From the NCBI GenBank assembly GCA_001664505.1, contig CP011806.1, positions 3,322,170-3,386,169 of the forward strand: a stretch of DNA of 64,000 nt, read 5' to 3'. This DNA is from Acidobacteria bacterium Mor1 (GTDB lineage: Bacteria > Acidobacteriota > Polarisedimenticolia > Polarisedimenticolales > Polarisedimenticolaceae). The position numbers and the translations under genes are program-made. Below the pieces are notes generated by a model, which searched no databases, was not told the origin of the DNA, and saw only the letters and a list, made by a program, of their open reading frames with translations. Of the stretch, positions 56,829 through 64,000 are shown in pieces (position 1 is the first letter of the stretch; the number at the start of each line of letters is the position of its first letter).

Positions 56829-59207
56829 GTGAAGCGCCCGCGCATCGCTGCCCTGGACCTGAAGATGCTCCGCGAGCTCTGGCTGATGCGCGGCCAGGCC
56901 GTGGCCATCGCCCTGGTGATCGCCAGCGGCGTCGCGATGTTCGTGATCGCCTCCAGCACCCTTGACTCGCTGACGAAGACCCAGCGGGAGTTCTACGAGG
57001 AGAACCGCTTCGGAGAGGTCTTCGCGTCGCTCGTGCGCGCTCCGGATTCCCTGGAGGAACAGATCGGCGCCATCGATGGCGTCGCGACGGTGCAAACCCG
57101 TGTCTCGTCGATGGCCACCGTCGAGATCGAGGGCTTCGACGATCCGGTGATGGGGCGTCTGGTCTCCTTGCCGGAACCGGGGCAACCCGCCCTCAACCGG
57201 CTACATCTGCGCTCGGGCCGCACCGTCGATCCGCTACGCGAAAACGAAGTCGTGGTCAGCGAGGCGTTTGCCGAGGCCCACGGTTTCGTGCTCGGCGACG
57301 AGATCTCCGCGACGATCAACGGGCGGCGCAAGGCGCTGGTCATCGTCGGCGTCGGCCTCTCACCGGAATTCATCTACCAGATCCGCCCCGGCGACATGTT
57401 CCCCGACTACGAGCGCTATGGGATCTTGTGGATGGCGCACCGCCCGCTGGCCACCGCCTACGACATGGAGGGCGCGTTCAACGACGTGGTACTGACCTTG
57501 ACCGCCCGGGCAACGCCGGCCAAGGTCATCGACGAGCTCGACCTGCTGCTGACCCGCTACGGCGGCCAGGGCGCCTACGTGCGGGCCGATCAGCTCTCGC
57601 ACCAGTACCTGACCCAGGAGTTCGAAGGGCTCGAAAGCATGGCCACGGTGTTGCCCACGATCTTTCTCGCGGTCGCGGCGTTTCTGCTCAACGTGGTGGT
57701 CAACCGCATGGTGGCGACCCAGCGGGATCAGATCGCGACCCTGAAGGCCTTCGGCTACGCCACCCCCACCGTTGCGCTGCACTACACCAAGTTGATCATG
57801 CTCGTGGTCGCCCTCGGTTCAGCCTTCGGCCTCGGCTTCGGCACGTGGCTCGGGCACGGCCTGGCGACCTTCTACCAGAACTTCTTTCGCTTCCCCTTCC
57901 TGCGCTTCGAACTGACGCCGCGAACGCTGTCTACAGCGGTGGTGATCAGCGCTATCGCGGCGGTGGTGGGCACGTTGCACTCGGTTTATCGGGCGGCGGC
58001 CCTGCCGCCGGCCGAGGGCATGCGCCCCGATCCACCGTCGAACTTCCGCCGGACCCTGGTGGAGCGCCTGGGACTCGGCCGGATGATCCACGAACCGACC
58101 CGGATGATCCTGCGGCAGCTCGAGCGGCGTCCGAGGAAGTCCCTGCTGACGGTGGTGGGAATCGCGTTCTCCCTGGCAATCATGATGGTGGGCAGCTTCA
58201 ACCAGGACGCGATCACCTACATGATCGATATCCAGTTCTCGCTGGTGCAGCGGGACGACGTCGCGGTGACCTTCACCGAGCCCAGTTCCTACCGGGCGAT
58301 GCACGAGTTGCGCGGCATCCCGGGCGTGCTCCACAGCGAACCCTACCGCGCCGTACCGGTACGGCTGCGCAACGGGCATCGTGAGGAACGCACGGCGATC
58401 CAGGGGGTGCCCCGGAACTCGGAGCTGCGCCAGCTGATCGATACCCGGCAACGTGCCGTGGAGGTCCCCCCGGACGGTCTGTTGCTGACCGACTATCTCG
58501 CCGACCTGCTCGCCCTCTCACCCGGCGACCGGGTGACCGTCGAGGTCCTCGAGGGCAGGCGGCCGGTGCTGGAGGTCCCCCTGGCCGGGGTGGTCAGCGA
58601 GTTCATCGGCATCTCGGCGTACATGGATCTGGATGCCCTCAACGCCCGGATGAAGGAGGGGGGTGCGCTTTCCGGCGTGCTGCTCACCGTCGACGAGACA
58701 CGGGAGCGGCGGATCTTCCGGGAGCTCAAGGACATCCCTCGAATCTCCGGGGTAGCGCTCAAGGAAGCTTCCATCGAGAGCCTGTGGGAAACCATGGGGC
58801 AGACACTCCTGGTCTTCGCTTTCATCAACACCATCCTCGCCGGCAGCATCGCCTTCGGCGTGGTGTACAACTCCGCGCGCATCTCGCTGTCCGAGCGGGA
58901 GCGTGAACTGGCGAGCCTTCGCGTCCTCGGCTTCACCCGCGGCGAGATCTCCTACATCCTGCTGGGCGAACTGGCGATCCTGACCGTGGCGGCGATTCCC
59001 GTCGGAATCGTCATCGGCCAGGCGCTTTGCGGATTCTTTGCCAGCACCTTGGCGTCGGAGCTCTACCGTGTGCCGGTGCACATCGCTCCAAGGACCTACG
59101 CCCTGGCCTGCACCGTGATCCTCGTTTCGGCCGTCATCTCCGCCCTGATCGTGCGCTACAGGCTCCACCGACTGGACCTGATCGGCGTACTGAAGACAAG
59201 GGAGTAA
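56829..59207 (+). CDS. ABC transporter permease, FtsX/MacB type
   Basis: 792 residues from the GTG at 56829, chosen because AGGTGG lies five bases upstream; a GTG at 56820 overlaps the ATPase stop. The first membrane segment (about 21-41, AVAIALVIASGVAMFVIASS) is followed by a MacB-type periplasmic domain (about 55-230), then an FtsX domain of four helices (about 270-380, TVLPTIFLAVAAFLLNVVVN onwards), a second membrane helix and periplasmic domain (about 440-640), and a final FtsX domain (about 660-790). Double FtsX permeases work with a MacA-like adaptor, present here as the next gene. The exported substrate is unknown. Confidence 0.9.
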   Translation: MKRPRIAALDLKMLRELWLMRGQAVAIALVIASGVAMFVIASSTLDSLTKTQREFYEENRFGEVFASLVRAPDSLEEQIGAIDGVATVQTRVSSMATVEIEGFDDPVMGRLVSLPEPGQPALNRLHLRSGRTVDPLRENEVVVSEAFAEAHGFVLGDEISATINGRRKALVIVGVGLSPEFIYQIRPGDMFPDYERYGILWMAHRPLATAYDMEGAFNDVVLTLTARATPAKVIDELDLLLTRYGGQGAYVRADQLSHQYLTQEFEGLESMATVLPTIFLAVAAFLLNVVVNRMVATQRDQIATLKAFGYATPTVALHYTKLIMLVVALGSAFGLGFGTWLGHGLATFYQNFFRFPFLRFELTPRTLSTAVVISAIAAVVGTLHSVYRAAALPPAEGMRPDPPSNFRRTLVERLGLGRMIHEPTRMILRQLERRPRKSLLTVVGIAFSLAIMMVGSFNQDAITYMIDIQFSLVQRDDVAVTFTEPSSYRAMHELRGIPGVLHSEPYRAVPVRLRNGHREERTAIQGVPRNSELRQLIDTRQRAVEVPPDGLLLTDYLADLLALSPGDRVTVEVLEGRRPVLEVPLAGVVSEFIGISAYMDLDALNARMKEGGALSGVLLTVDETRERRIFRELKDIPRISGVALKEASIESLWETMGQTLLVFAFINTILAGSIAFGVVYNSARISLSERERELASLRVLGFTRGEISYILLGELAILTVAAIPVGIVIGQALCGFFASTLASELYRVPVHIAPRTYALACTVILVSAVISALIVRYRLHRLDLIGVLKTRE

Positions 59208-59213
59208 CCGACC

Positions 59214-60404
59214 ATGCTGCGCCCCAGAACCTTGCTGTGGATCCTGCTGGCCGTGATTGCCGTCGGCGCCTTGGCCTACGGCTTCATGTTCAAACAGGTC
59301 GATGCGGCGGTATCCCACGCCGAGCGTGGTGATTTCCGCGTAACGATCCGTGAAGAGGGCCGCACCCGGCTCAAGGACCGATTCGTCATCGATGCCCCGG
59401 TCCAGGCCGAGACCCGGCGGATCGAGCTCGAGGTCGGCGACCGGGTCGAAGAGGGGCAGGCTCTCGTCACGCTGGTACCGACCGCTTCGACGCCGTTGGA
59501 CCCCCGCAGCCGGGCCGAGGCCCGGGAAAGGGTCTCCGCCGCCGAAGCCTCGCTGACCGCTGCGCGAGAACGTATCGAGGCGGCGCGTGCGGAATCGGAC
59601 TATGCCGAGGCGCGGGACCGCCGGATGGAGCGGCTGTTCGGAAGCGGCGAGGTGTCCCGGGAGCAACGAGATCAGGCCGAAGCCGAGCAGCGTCGCACCG
59701 CCGCGTCCCTGCGCTCGGCCGAGTTCTCGGCCAAGGTCGCCGAGCACGAGCTGGCCCAGGCGCGAGCCGCCCTGCGCAGCGTGACCCAGGGAAGCCGCGG
59801 CGGCGAGACCATGACCCTGAAATCACCGGTAGCCGGCGCCGTCCTGCGGGTGCATCACGAGAGCGCCGGCGTCGTGCGGGCGTCGGAGCCGTTGATCGAG
59901 ATCGGCGACCCGCTGGCCCTCGAGGTGGAGGTGGACGTGCTGTCCCACCACGCCGTGCAGATCGGCCAGGGAATGCGGGTCGAGTTCGAGCGCTGGGGCG
60001 GAGACCGTCCCCTGGAAGGTCAGGTGCGGGTGGTCGAACCGGTGGGCTTTACCAAGATCTCCGCGTTGGGGGTCGAGGAACAGCGTGTCTGGGTCATCTC
60101 CGACTTCACCGATGACGCCGAGGATTGGCGCCGACTGGGGGACGGCTACCGGGTCGAGGCGGTCTTCATCGTCTGGGAAGGGGAGGACATCCTCCAGGTG
60201 CCGACCTCGGCGCTCTTCCGTCAGGGAGACGACTGGGCGGTGTTCGCTGTCGAAGGTGGACGGGCGGAGATCCGCGTCGTCGAGATCGGCCGTCGCAGCG
60301 GGCTCGCTACGGAGATCGTCTCGGGGCTGGAGCCGGGCGAGACGGTGCTATCGCACCCGACCGATCAGATCGAAGAGGGCGTGCGGATCCGGGAGCGCGA
60401 CTAA
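59214..60404 (+). CDS. HlyD/MacA-type periplasmic adaptor
   Basis: 396 residues. A single N-terminal membrane helix (LLWILLAVIAVGALAYGFMF, about 8-27) is followed by a barrel-sandwich part (GDFRVTIREEGRTRLKDRF, then EVGDRVEEGQALVTLVPT), a long coiled coil (about 100-190, with AAEASLTAARERIEAARAES), the second half of the sandwich (SPVAGAVLRVHHESAGVVRA) and a membrane-proximal region (VPTSALFRQGDDWAVFAVEG). It starts 6 bases after the permease stop. It links the inner-membrane ABC exporter to an outer-membrane channel; the TolC-class channel at 1-979 is far away, so the partner is unknown. Confidence 0.9.
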   Translation: MLRPRTLLWILLAVIAVGALAYGFMFKQVDAAVSHAERGDFRVTIREEGRTRLKDRFVIDAPVQAETRRIELEVGDRVEEGQALVTLVPTASTPLDPRSRAEARERVSAAEASLTAARERIEAARAESDYAEARDRRMERLFGSGEVSREQRDQAEAEQRRTAASLRSAEFSAKVAEHELAQARAALRSVTQGSRGGETMTLKSPVAGAVLRVHHESAGVVRASEPLIEIGDPLALEVEVDVLSHHAVQIGQGMRVEFERWGGDRPLEGQVRVVEPVGFTKISALGVEEQRVWVISDFTDDAEDWRRLGDGYRVEAVFIVWEGEDILQVPTSALFRQGDDWAVFAVEGGRAEIRVVEIGRRSGLATEIVSGLEPGETVLSHPTDQIEEGVRIRERD

Positions 60405-60913
60405 CCGGCACCGCTCCATTGTTGGGGTGGCCAACGCAGGAACCCGAACGCTCGCTGATCGGGGTTCAGCGCGGTCCCCACCAGCGGCATGTCAATCCGG
60501 CCATCGTAGTCGCCGGCAGGGATTGCCCGCTGGATTCGGGATTGCCAATCCTCGATGGGCTCGTCTGTTTCGCGCCAACAAGCCAGGTACTCCACCATTC
60601 GCTCCAAGGACACACAGGCCGAGCTCGCGAAGACGCCGTACTCCCAGCATCGCGGCTCGAGGCCTCGCAACTCCCAGAGCAACGCACCCAGCGTCATCGC
60701 CTCGTCGCGCGGCCGCGGTTTCTCGGCCTCCTGGTCGGTATGCAGGTTGATCTCACTGTCGTCGTGATCAACGCTAACTTCGAAAACCGGGTATTCCAGA
60801 ACCGGGCCGTCTGTTTCTGGGCCCTGCTTTTCATGGGTCAACACAACCACGACCCAGCTCTCGTGATGCGGCATCTCAGCAGCCAGGAGTTCAATCACCC
60901 TCGGTAGTTTCAC
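60401..60913 (-). CDS. hypothetical soluble protein
   Basis: 170 residues. Starts MKLPRVIELLAAEMPHHESW and ends RWPPQQWSGAG, with an acidic middle region (EVSVDHDDSEINLHTDQEAE) and a Trp/Cys-containing helical part (LGALLWELRGLEPRCWEYGV, then CVSLERMVEYLACWRETDEP). There is no signal peptide or membrane segment. It is convergent with, and overlaps by 4 bases, the adaptor gene. Third-base GC is lower than in the adaptor gene, which hints at later arrival. No family recognised; an immunity-type protein is one option but unsupported. Confidence 0.55.
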   Translation of the reverse strand: MKLPRVIELLAAEMPHHESWVVVVLTHEKQGPETDGPVLEYPVFEVSVDHDDSEINLHTDQEAEKPRPRDEAMTLGALLWELRGLEPRCWEYGVFASSACVSLERMVEYLACWRETDEPIEDWQSRIQRAIPAGDYDGRIDMPLVGTALNPDQRAFGFLRWPPQQWSGAG

Positions 60914-61026
60914 GGCATCGCCTCAAGCCCTCCAGCCTCGCAAGCGCGGCCTATCCTGACGAGACTCGCGTCGTCTCCTGTGCAACACTGTAGCGCGTCG
61001 TTCGCGGTCGCCACCGGAGAGTCACG

Positions 61027-62367
61027 TTGTTCCGAATGCGTTGCCTCGTACTACTTGGACTCGCCCTGCTCGCCTCCTGCGCCGAGCCGCCGGAGACCAA
61101 CCCGCGGCAGTTGATCTTCATCAGCATCGACACCCTGCGGGCCGACCATCTCGGCAGCTACGGCTACCCGCGCGCCACGAGCCCCAACATCGACGCCCTC
61201 GCCTCCCGCGGCGCACTGTTCGAGAACTTCTTCACCGTGGTTCCCAAGACCGGCCCGTCGATGTCGACCCACTTCACCGGGAAATACATCCAGCATCACG
61301 GCGTAACCGAGAATCCCAGGGAACTGGCGAGCGCCCAGGAGACCCTGGCCGAACTGCTGCCCGGCCGCTTCCGCACCGGGGCCTTCGTGGCCAACCCGGT
61401 GCTACAGGCCTCACGGGGTTACGACGCGGGGTTCGACGACTTTGAACTGGTGGAGAGCACGCCCGACGTCACCGACTCAGCCCTGGCCTGGCTCGAGAAG
61501 CGGCAGGATCGCTCGTTCTTTCTGTGGCTCCACTACCTGGATCCCCACGGCCGCTACGAGCCTCCGGCGGAGCTGGCCGAGACCTTCGTCGGCGATGACT
61601 GGTACGACCCGTCGAAGCGTGTCGCCCTGAACTACGAACCGGAGTTCGAGAACGAGAACTACGTGCTCGGCGCCGTGCCCCGCTACCAGCGGCTGGGCGA
61701 TCGCGACGAGGTCGACTACTACATCGCCCAGTACGACGCCGAGATCCTCTGGATCGATCGCCAGATCGGCCGACTGATGAACTACCTGAAAGAGAGCGGT
61801 CTCGATCGACGGGTCACCCTCGTGCTGACCTCGGACCACGGTGAGAGCCTCGGCGAACACGACTACTACTTCGAGCACGGCATGCTGGTCAACGAGGGCT
61901 CGGTGCACATCCCGATGATCGTGGCCGGGCCGGGTATCGAGCCCCGGCGCATCGCCGGGTTGGCGCAGAGCACCGACACCCTGCCGACGATCCTGACCCT
62001 CTTGCAGGAACTACCGCCGGAGGAGATCGACGGTATCGACCTGACGCCGCTGATCGACGGCAAGACCGAAACCGGCCGGGAGTTCGTCTACTCCTGCACT
62101 CCCTACCCCGAGTACGAGAGCTTCTACGAGATGTACCGCACGGCCGAGGGCAAGCTGGTCCGGGCCGGCGACGACACCATGCGCTACTTCGACCTTGGCA
62201 CCGACCCCGGGGAACTGGACGACCGGCTCGCCGACCTCGACGGCGAGCAGCTGGTCGCCTGGGCCACGGCGCTCTCGGCGTTCGGCATGCGCGACGGCGG
62301 CGCCGACATTCCCGAGATGTCCGACGAGGTTACCGAGCGGCTGCGCTCTCTCGGCTACCTGGACTGA
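61027..62367 (+). CDS. sulfatase-like lipoprotein lacking the formylglycine Cys/Ser
   Basis: 446 residues from the TTG at 61027, preceded by GGAGAG at a spacing of five bases; the ATG at 61036 would be too far. Lipobox LALLASCAE puts the lipidated Cys at 18. The alkaline-phosphatase/sulfatase fold is clear: IFISIDTLRADHLGSYG (metal Asp D35), SPNIDALASRGALFENFF, LVLTSDHGESLGEHDYY (second metal D/H pair) and the C-terminal DLGTDPGELDD. At the nucleophile position, normally C/S-x-P-x-R, this protein has T75-G-P-S-M79. FGly formation needs Cys or Ser and the Arg, so sulfatase action is doubtful. A Thr nucleophile would fit the phospho- and phosphoethanolamine-transferases of the same superfamily. 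Confidence 0.85.
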   Translation: MFRMRCLVLLGLALLASCAEPPETNPRQLIFISIDTLRADHLGSYGYPRATSPNIDALASRGALFENFFTVVPKTGPSMSTHFTGKYIQHHGVTENPRELASAQETLAELLPGRFRTGAFVANPVLQASRGYDAGFDDFELVESTPDVTDSALAWLEKRQDRSFFLWLHYLDPHGRYEPPAELAETFVGDDWYDPSKRVALNYEPEFENENYVLGAVPRYQRLGDRDEVDYYIAQYDAEILWIDRQIGRLMNYLKESGLDRRVTLVLTSDHGESLGEHDYYFEHGMLVNEGSVHIPMIVAGPGIEPRRIAGLAQSTDTLPTILTLLQELPPEEIDGIDLTPLIDGKTETGREFVYSCTPYPEYESFYEMYRTAEGKLVRAGDDTMRYFDLGTDPGELDDRLADLDGEQLVAWATALSAFGMRDGGADIPEMSDEVTERLRSLGYLD

Positions 62368-62385
62368 GCGCCGCCGCTCGGCGAT

Positions 62386-63381
62386 TCATGCGCGCTCCTG
62401 GCAGAGCGCCGGCACCTGGGAGCATTGCTCTCCAGGCTCGGGTTCATCGGCAGTTTCGCGGGTCGACGGCTTCGCCTCAACGGCCTTCGGCTTGCGCTTC
62501 ATCTGCAGCAGCACCACCGCGCCGAGAATGAACGCCGCGGCGATCCACTCGTTGACGCCCAGCCGTTCACCGGCAAAGGCCCAGCCGAGAAACACCGCCA
62601 CCACCGGGTTGACGAAGGCGTAGGTCGAAACCGCCGACGCGGTGGAGACCCGCATCAGCCAGACGTAGCAGCCGAGGGCCAGGATCGAGCCGAAGGTCAC
62701 GAGGTACACGAAGGCGATCCAGGAGCGGGTCGAGATCGCCGCCACGTCGAAGCCTCGCCACTCGTGGACCAGCGTGCCCCACAGCAGGAGAATCACGCCG
62801 CCGGAGATCATCTGCATGCCCGCCATGGCGAGGGACGACGGATGGTCAACCCGCCGGGACAGGAGCGATCCCACCGACCAGCTGAGCGAGGCGAGCACCA
62901 GCATCACGATGCCGCGCATGGCCGCGCTGTCGCCGCCGGGCGAGGCAAGCAGCACCACCCCCAACATGCCCAGCACCAGTCCGGCGACGGCTGTGGCGGT
63001 CAACTTGCGTCCGCCGAAGACCGTGGCGTCGAGGCCGACCATCCAGATCGGAACCGTGGCCACGATCACCGAGGCGAGGCCTGAAGGGACCCACTGTTCG
63101 GCCCAGGTCACCACGCCGTTGCCGCCGGCCATCATCAGGCCGCCGACCACGACCGCCCAGGCCCAGGGACGCCAGCCCGAACCGGCGACGCCGCGCAGGC
63201 GCATCCAGCCGTACAGCGCCAGACCGGCAAACAGGAAGCGGAAGCCGGCCATCAGAAACGGCGGCACCGTCTCGATGGCGATCAGGATCGCCAGGTAGGT
63301 GGAGCCCCAGACGACGTAGATCGCGGCGAAGGCGACGATCAGGGCCAGGCGGGACGGGCTGGAGGTCGTGGCAGGTGTCAT
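62386..63381 (-). CDS. EamA/DMT-family metabolite transporter (YedA/RhaT-like)
   Basis: 331 residues with ten hydrophobic segments in two EamA repeats: IVAFAAIYVVWGSTYLAILI at the start (W-G-S-x-Y/F), PSGLASVIVATVPIWM at the end of repeat one, and SLSWSVGSLLSRRV and PVVAVFLGWAFAGERLG in repeat two, the latter the family hallmark. A charged tail of about 35 residues follows. DMT carriers export amino acids, purines or other metabolites. It is divergent from a MocR regulator gene with a palindrome between them, so amino-acid or vitamin-B6-related cargo under MocR control is plausible. Confidence 0.9.
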   Translation of the reverse strand: MTPATTSSPSRLALIVAFAAIYVVWGSTYLAILIAIETVPPFLMAGFRFLFAGLALYGWMRLRGVAGSGWRPWAWAVVVGGLMMAGGNGVVTWAEQWVPSGLASVIVATVPIWMVGLDATVFGGRKLTATAVAGLVLGMLGVVLLASPGGDSAAMRGIVMLVLASLSWSVGSLLSRRVDHPSSLAMAGMQMISGGVILLLWGTLVHEWRGFDVAAISTRSWIAFVYLVTFGSILALGCYVWLMRVSTASAVSTYAFVNPVVAVFLGWAFAGERLGVNEWIAAAFILGAVVLLQMKRKPKAVEAKPSTRETADEPEPGEQCSQVPALCQERA

Positions 63382-63463
63382 GGCGGGTCTCCTCTGGGGT
63401 TCCCCTTAAATAGACGACCTGGACGGCCTCCCGAACAGATGCAGGGATCGCCAATTGATACCA

Positions 63464-63491
63464 GTACAGTTACCACGCCTCAGAACTGTAC
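63464..63491. promoter_or_regulatory. putative MocR operator between EamA transporter and MocR genes
   Basis: GTACAGTT (63464-63471) and AACTGTAC (63484-63491) are perfect eight-base inverted arms with a 12-base spacer, centre-to-centre distance 20 bases (two helical turns). The site lies 83 bases upstream of the transporter ATG and 73 upstream of the MocR ATG. An adjacent GTAC motif (63494-63497) may extend it. MocR/PdxR regulators commonly bind such repeats. Confidence 0.65.
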
Positions 63492-63563
63492 CGTACATTC
63501 ACCCCAGACAGTCGAGGACCGCCCGGATCGGCCGGGTGGCCGGTCTGATGGAGGTGCCCCCAG

Positions 63564-64000
63564 ATGCCAGCCGTCCCCATCGCAGGAACCCCCGAACAGC
63601 CGCTTTATCGCCGGGTTGCCGACCGGGTCGCCGGCCTGATCGACGCCGGAACCCTGCGCGCGGGTGACCGGGTGCCCTCGGTCCGCCGGCTCAGCCGCCA
63701 GCTCGAGGTCAGCGTCAGCACGGTGGTCGAGGCCTACCGCCTGCTGGAAGACCGGGGCATGGTCGAGGCCCGGCCCCAGTCCGGCTTCTATGTGCGCCCC
63801 GCCGCCTTGCGGGACGCCCTGGAGCCCCGGCGATCGAGCACCCAGGCCACCGCCACCGTCCCCGAGATCGACGACTTCGCCACACGGGTAATGAAGGAGG
63901 TCACCGAACACTGGGAGGGAGTGTCCTTCGGCTCGGCGACTCCCAACGCGACCTTCCTACCGGTGACCAAACTCAACCGCTTGATGTCCCGGGTGGTGCG
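63564..64000 (+). CDS. MocR/PdxR-type GntR-aminotransferase regulator (partial, C-terminal part outside window)
   Basis: Cut by the right edge; about 145 residues are visible from the ATG at 63564, which follows GGAGGTG at seven bases. The N terminus is a GntR winged helix: PLYRRVADRVAGLIDAGTLR, AGDRVPSVRRLSRQLEVSVS, and TVVEAYRLLEDRGMVEARPQ with SGFYVR. After a linker, FGSATPNATFLPVTKLNRLM is the start of the aminotransferase-like (fold I) domain that in this family binds PLP. Such regulators respond to pyridoxal phosphate or amino acids. The facing EamA gene and the palindrome between them suggest it is a target. Confidence 0.88.
   Translation, partial: MPAVPIAGTPEQPLYRRVADRVAGLIDAGTLRAGDRVPSVRRLSRQLEVSVSTVVEAYRLLEDRGMVEARPQSGFYVRPAALRDALEPRRSSTQATATVPEIDDFATRVMKEVTEHWEGVSFGSATPNATFLPVTKLNRLMSRVV

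Noticed and set aside
1-64000. tRNA, rRNA, insertion sequence, integrase, phage or CRISPR features
   Set aside because: Looked for conserved T-loop patterns, transposase and integrase motifs and regularly spaced repeats on both strands; found none.

Overview
The window is GC-rich, densely packed DNA from a Gram-negative bacterium: it encodes several outer-membrane barrels, a TolC-type channel, lipoproteins, TonB-like and periplasmic proteins. A di-heme cytochrome of the photosynthetic-reaction-centre cytochrome family fused to TPR, a PEGA-type Ser/Thr kinase, and a sigma/anti-sigma/CHAT-TPR locus together suggest Acidobacteriota (perhaps a Thermoanaerobaculia-like lineage). That assignment is inference; there is no rRNA gene to test it. 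I see no tRNA, rRNA, CRISPR array, insertion sequence or prophage. No gap between genes exceeds 300 bases.

Layout. 1-1.9 kb: end of a metal-efflux operon (TolC-class channel cut by the window edge, plus a Cys-rich exported peptide). 1.9-8.8 kb: six minus-strand genes: membrane Ser/Thr kinase, FadL-like barrel, TPR protein, then a TlpA-DUF4266 fusion, a DUF3570 barrel and ApbE. 8.9-19 kb: mixed small units, including a Spy-like protein, a TonB-like lipoprotein, RoxA ribosomal oxygenase, a sulfotransferase-like protein, an esterase, an AraC regulator, a class IV aminotransferase, DUF3634 and DUF1877 proteins.

19-26.1 kb: a probable organoarsenical locus. A minus-strand operon (DUF2064 glycosyltransferase, flavoprotein, ArsM-like methyltransferase, aquaporin, Pit transporter) faces a plus-strand pair (radical SAM/SPASM-like enzyme, degenerate metallophosphoesterase); two inverted repeats lie between them. 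26-32 kb: CPBP protease, an orphan exported protein, an OmpR-type two-component pair, the di-heme cytochrome-TPR protein and a small barrel protein.

32.5-40 kb: a four-gene unit with an ECF-like sigma factor, a membrane anti-sigma-like protein, a PDZ-TPR-CHAT protein and a second TPR-CHAT protein, both CHAT proteins apparently membrane-anchored and facing outward. 40-43.8 kb: two histidine kinases. 43.8-51.9 kb: methyltransferase, beta-lactamase-like hydrolase with a TetR regulator and tandem operator, acetyltransferase, SDR, zinc-type alcohol dehydrogenase divergent from HxlR, glycosyltransferase, BAAT-type thioesterase. 52-64 kb: ankyrin-DUF3471-PQQ propeller protein, exported orphan, VOC protein, MacB-like ABC exporter with adaptor, orphan, sulfatase-like lipoprotein lacking the usual catalytic Cys/Ser, EamA transporter divergent from a MocR regulator cut by the right edge.

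The best candidates for undescribed biology are (i) TlpA-DUF4266/DUF3570/ApbE, where a gene fusion joins a thiol-redox domain to a peptide ending GGCGCN; (ii) the arsenic locus with an unassigned radical SAM enzyme and a phosphoesterase-like protein lacking canonical metal ligands; (iii) the sigma/anti-sigma/dual CHAT unit, which looks like an envelope stress circuit with caspase-like proteases where DegS/RseP would be expected.
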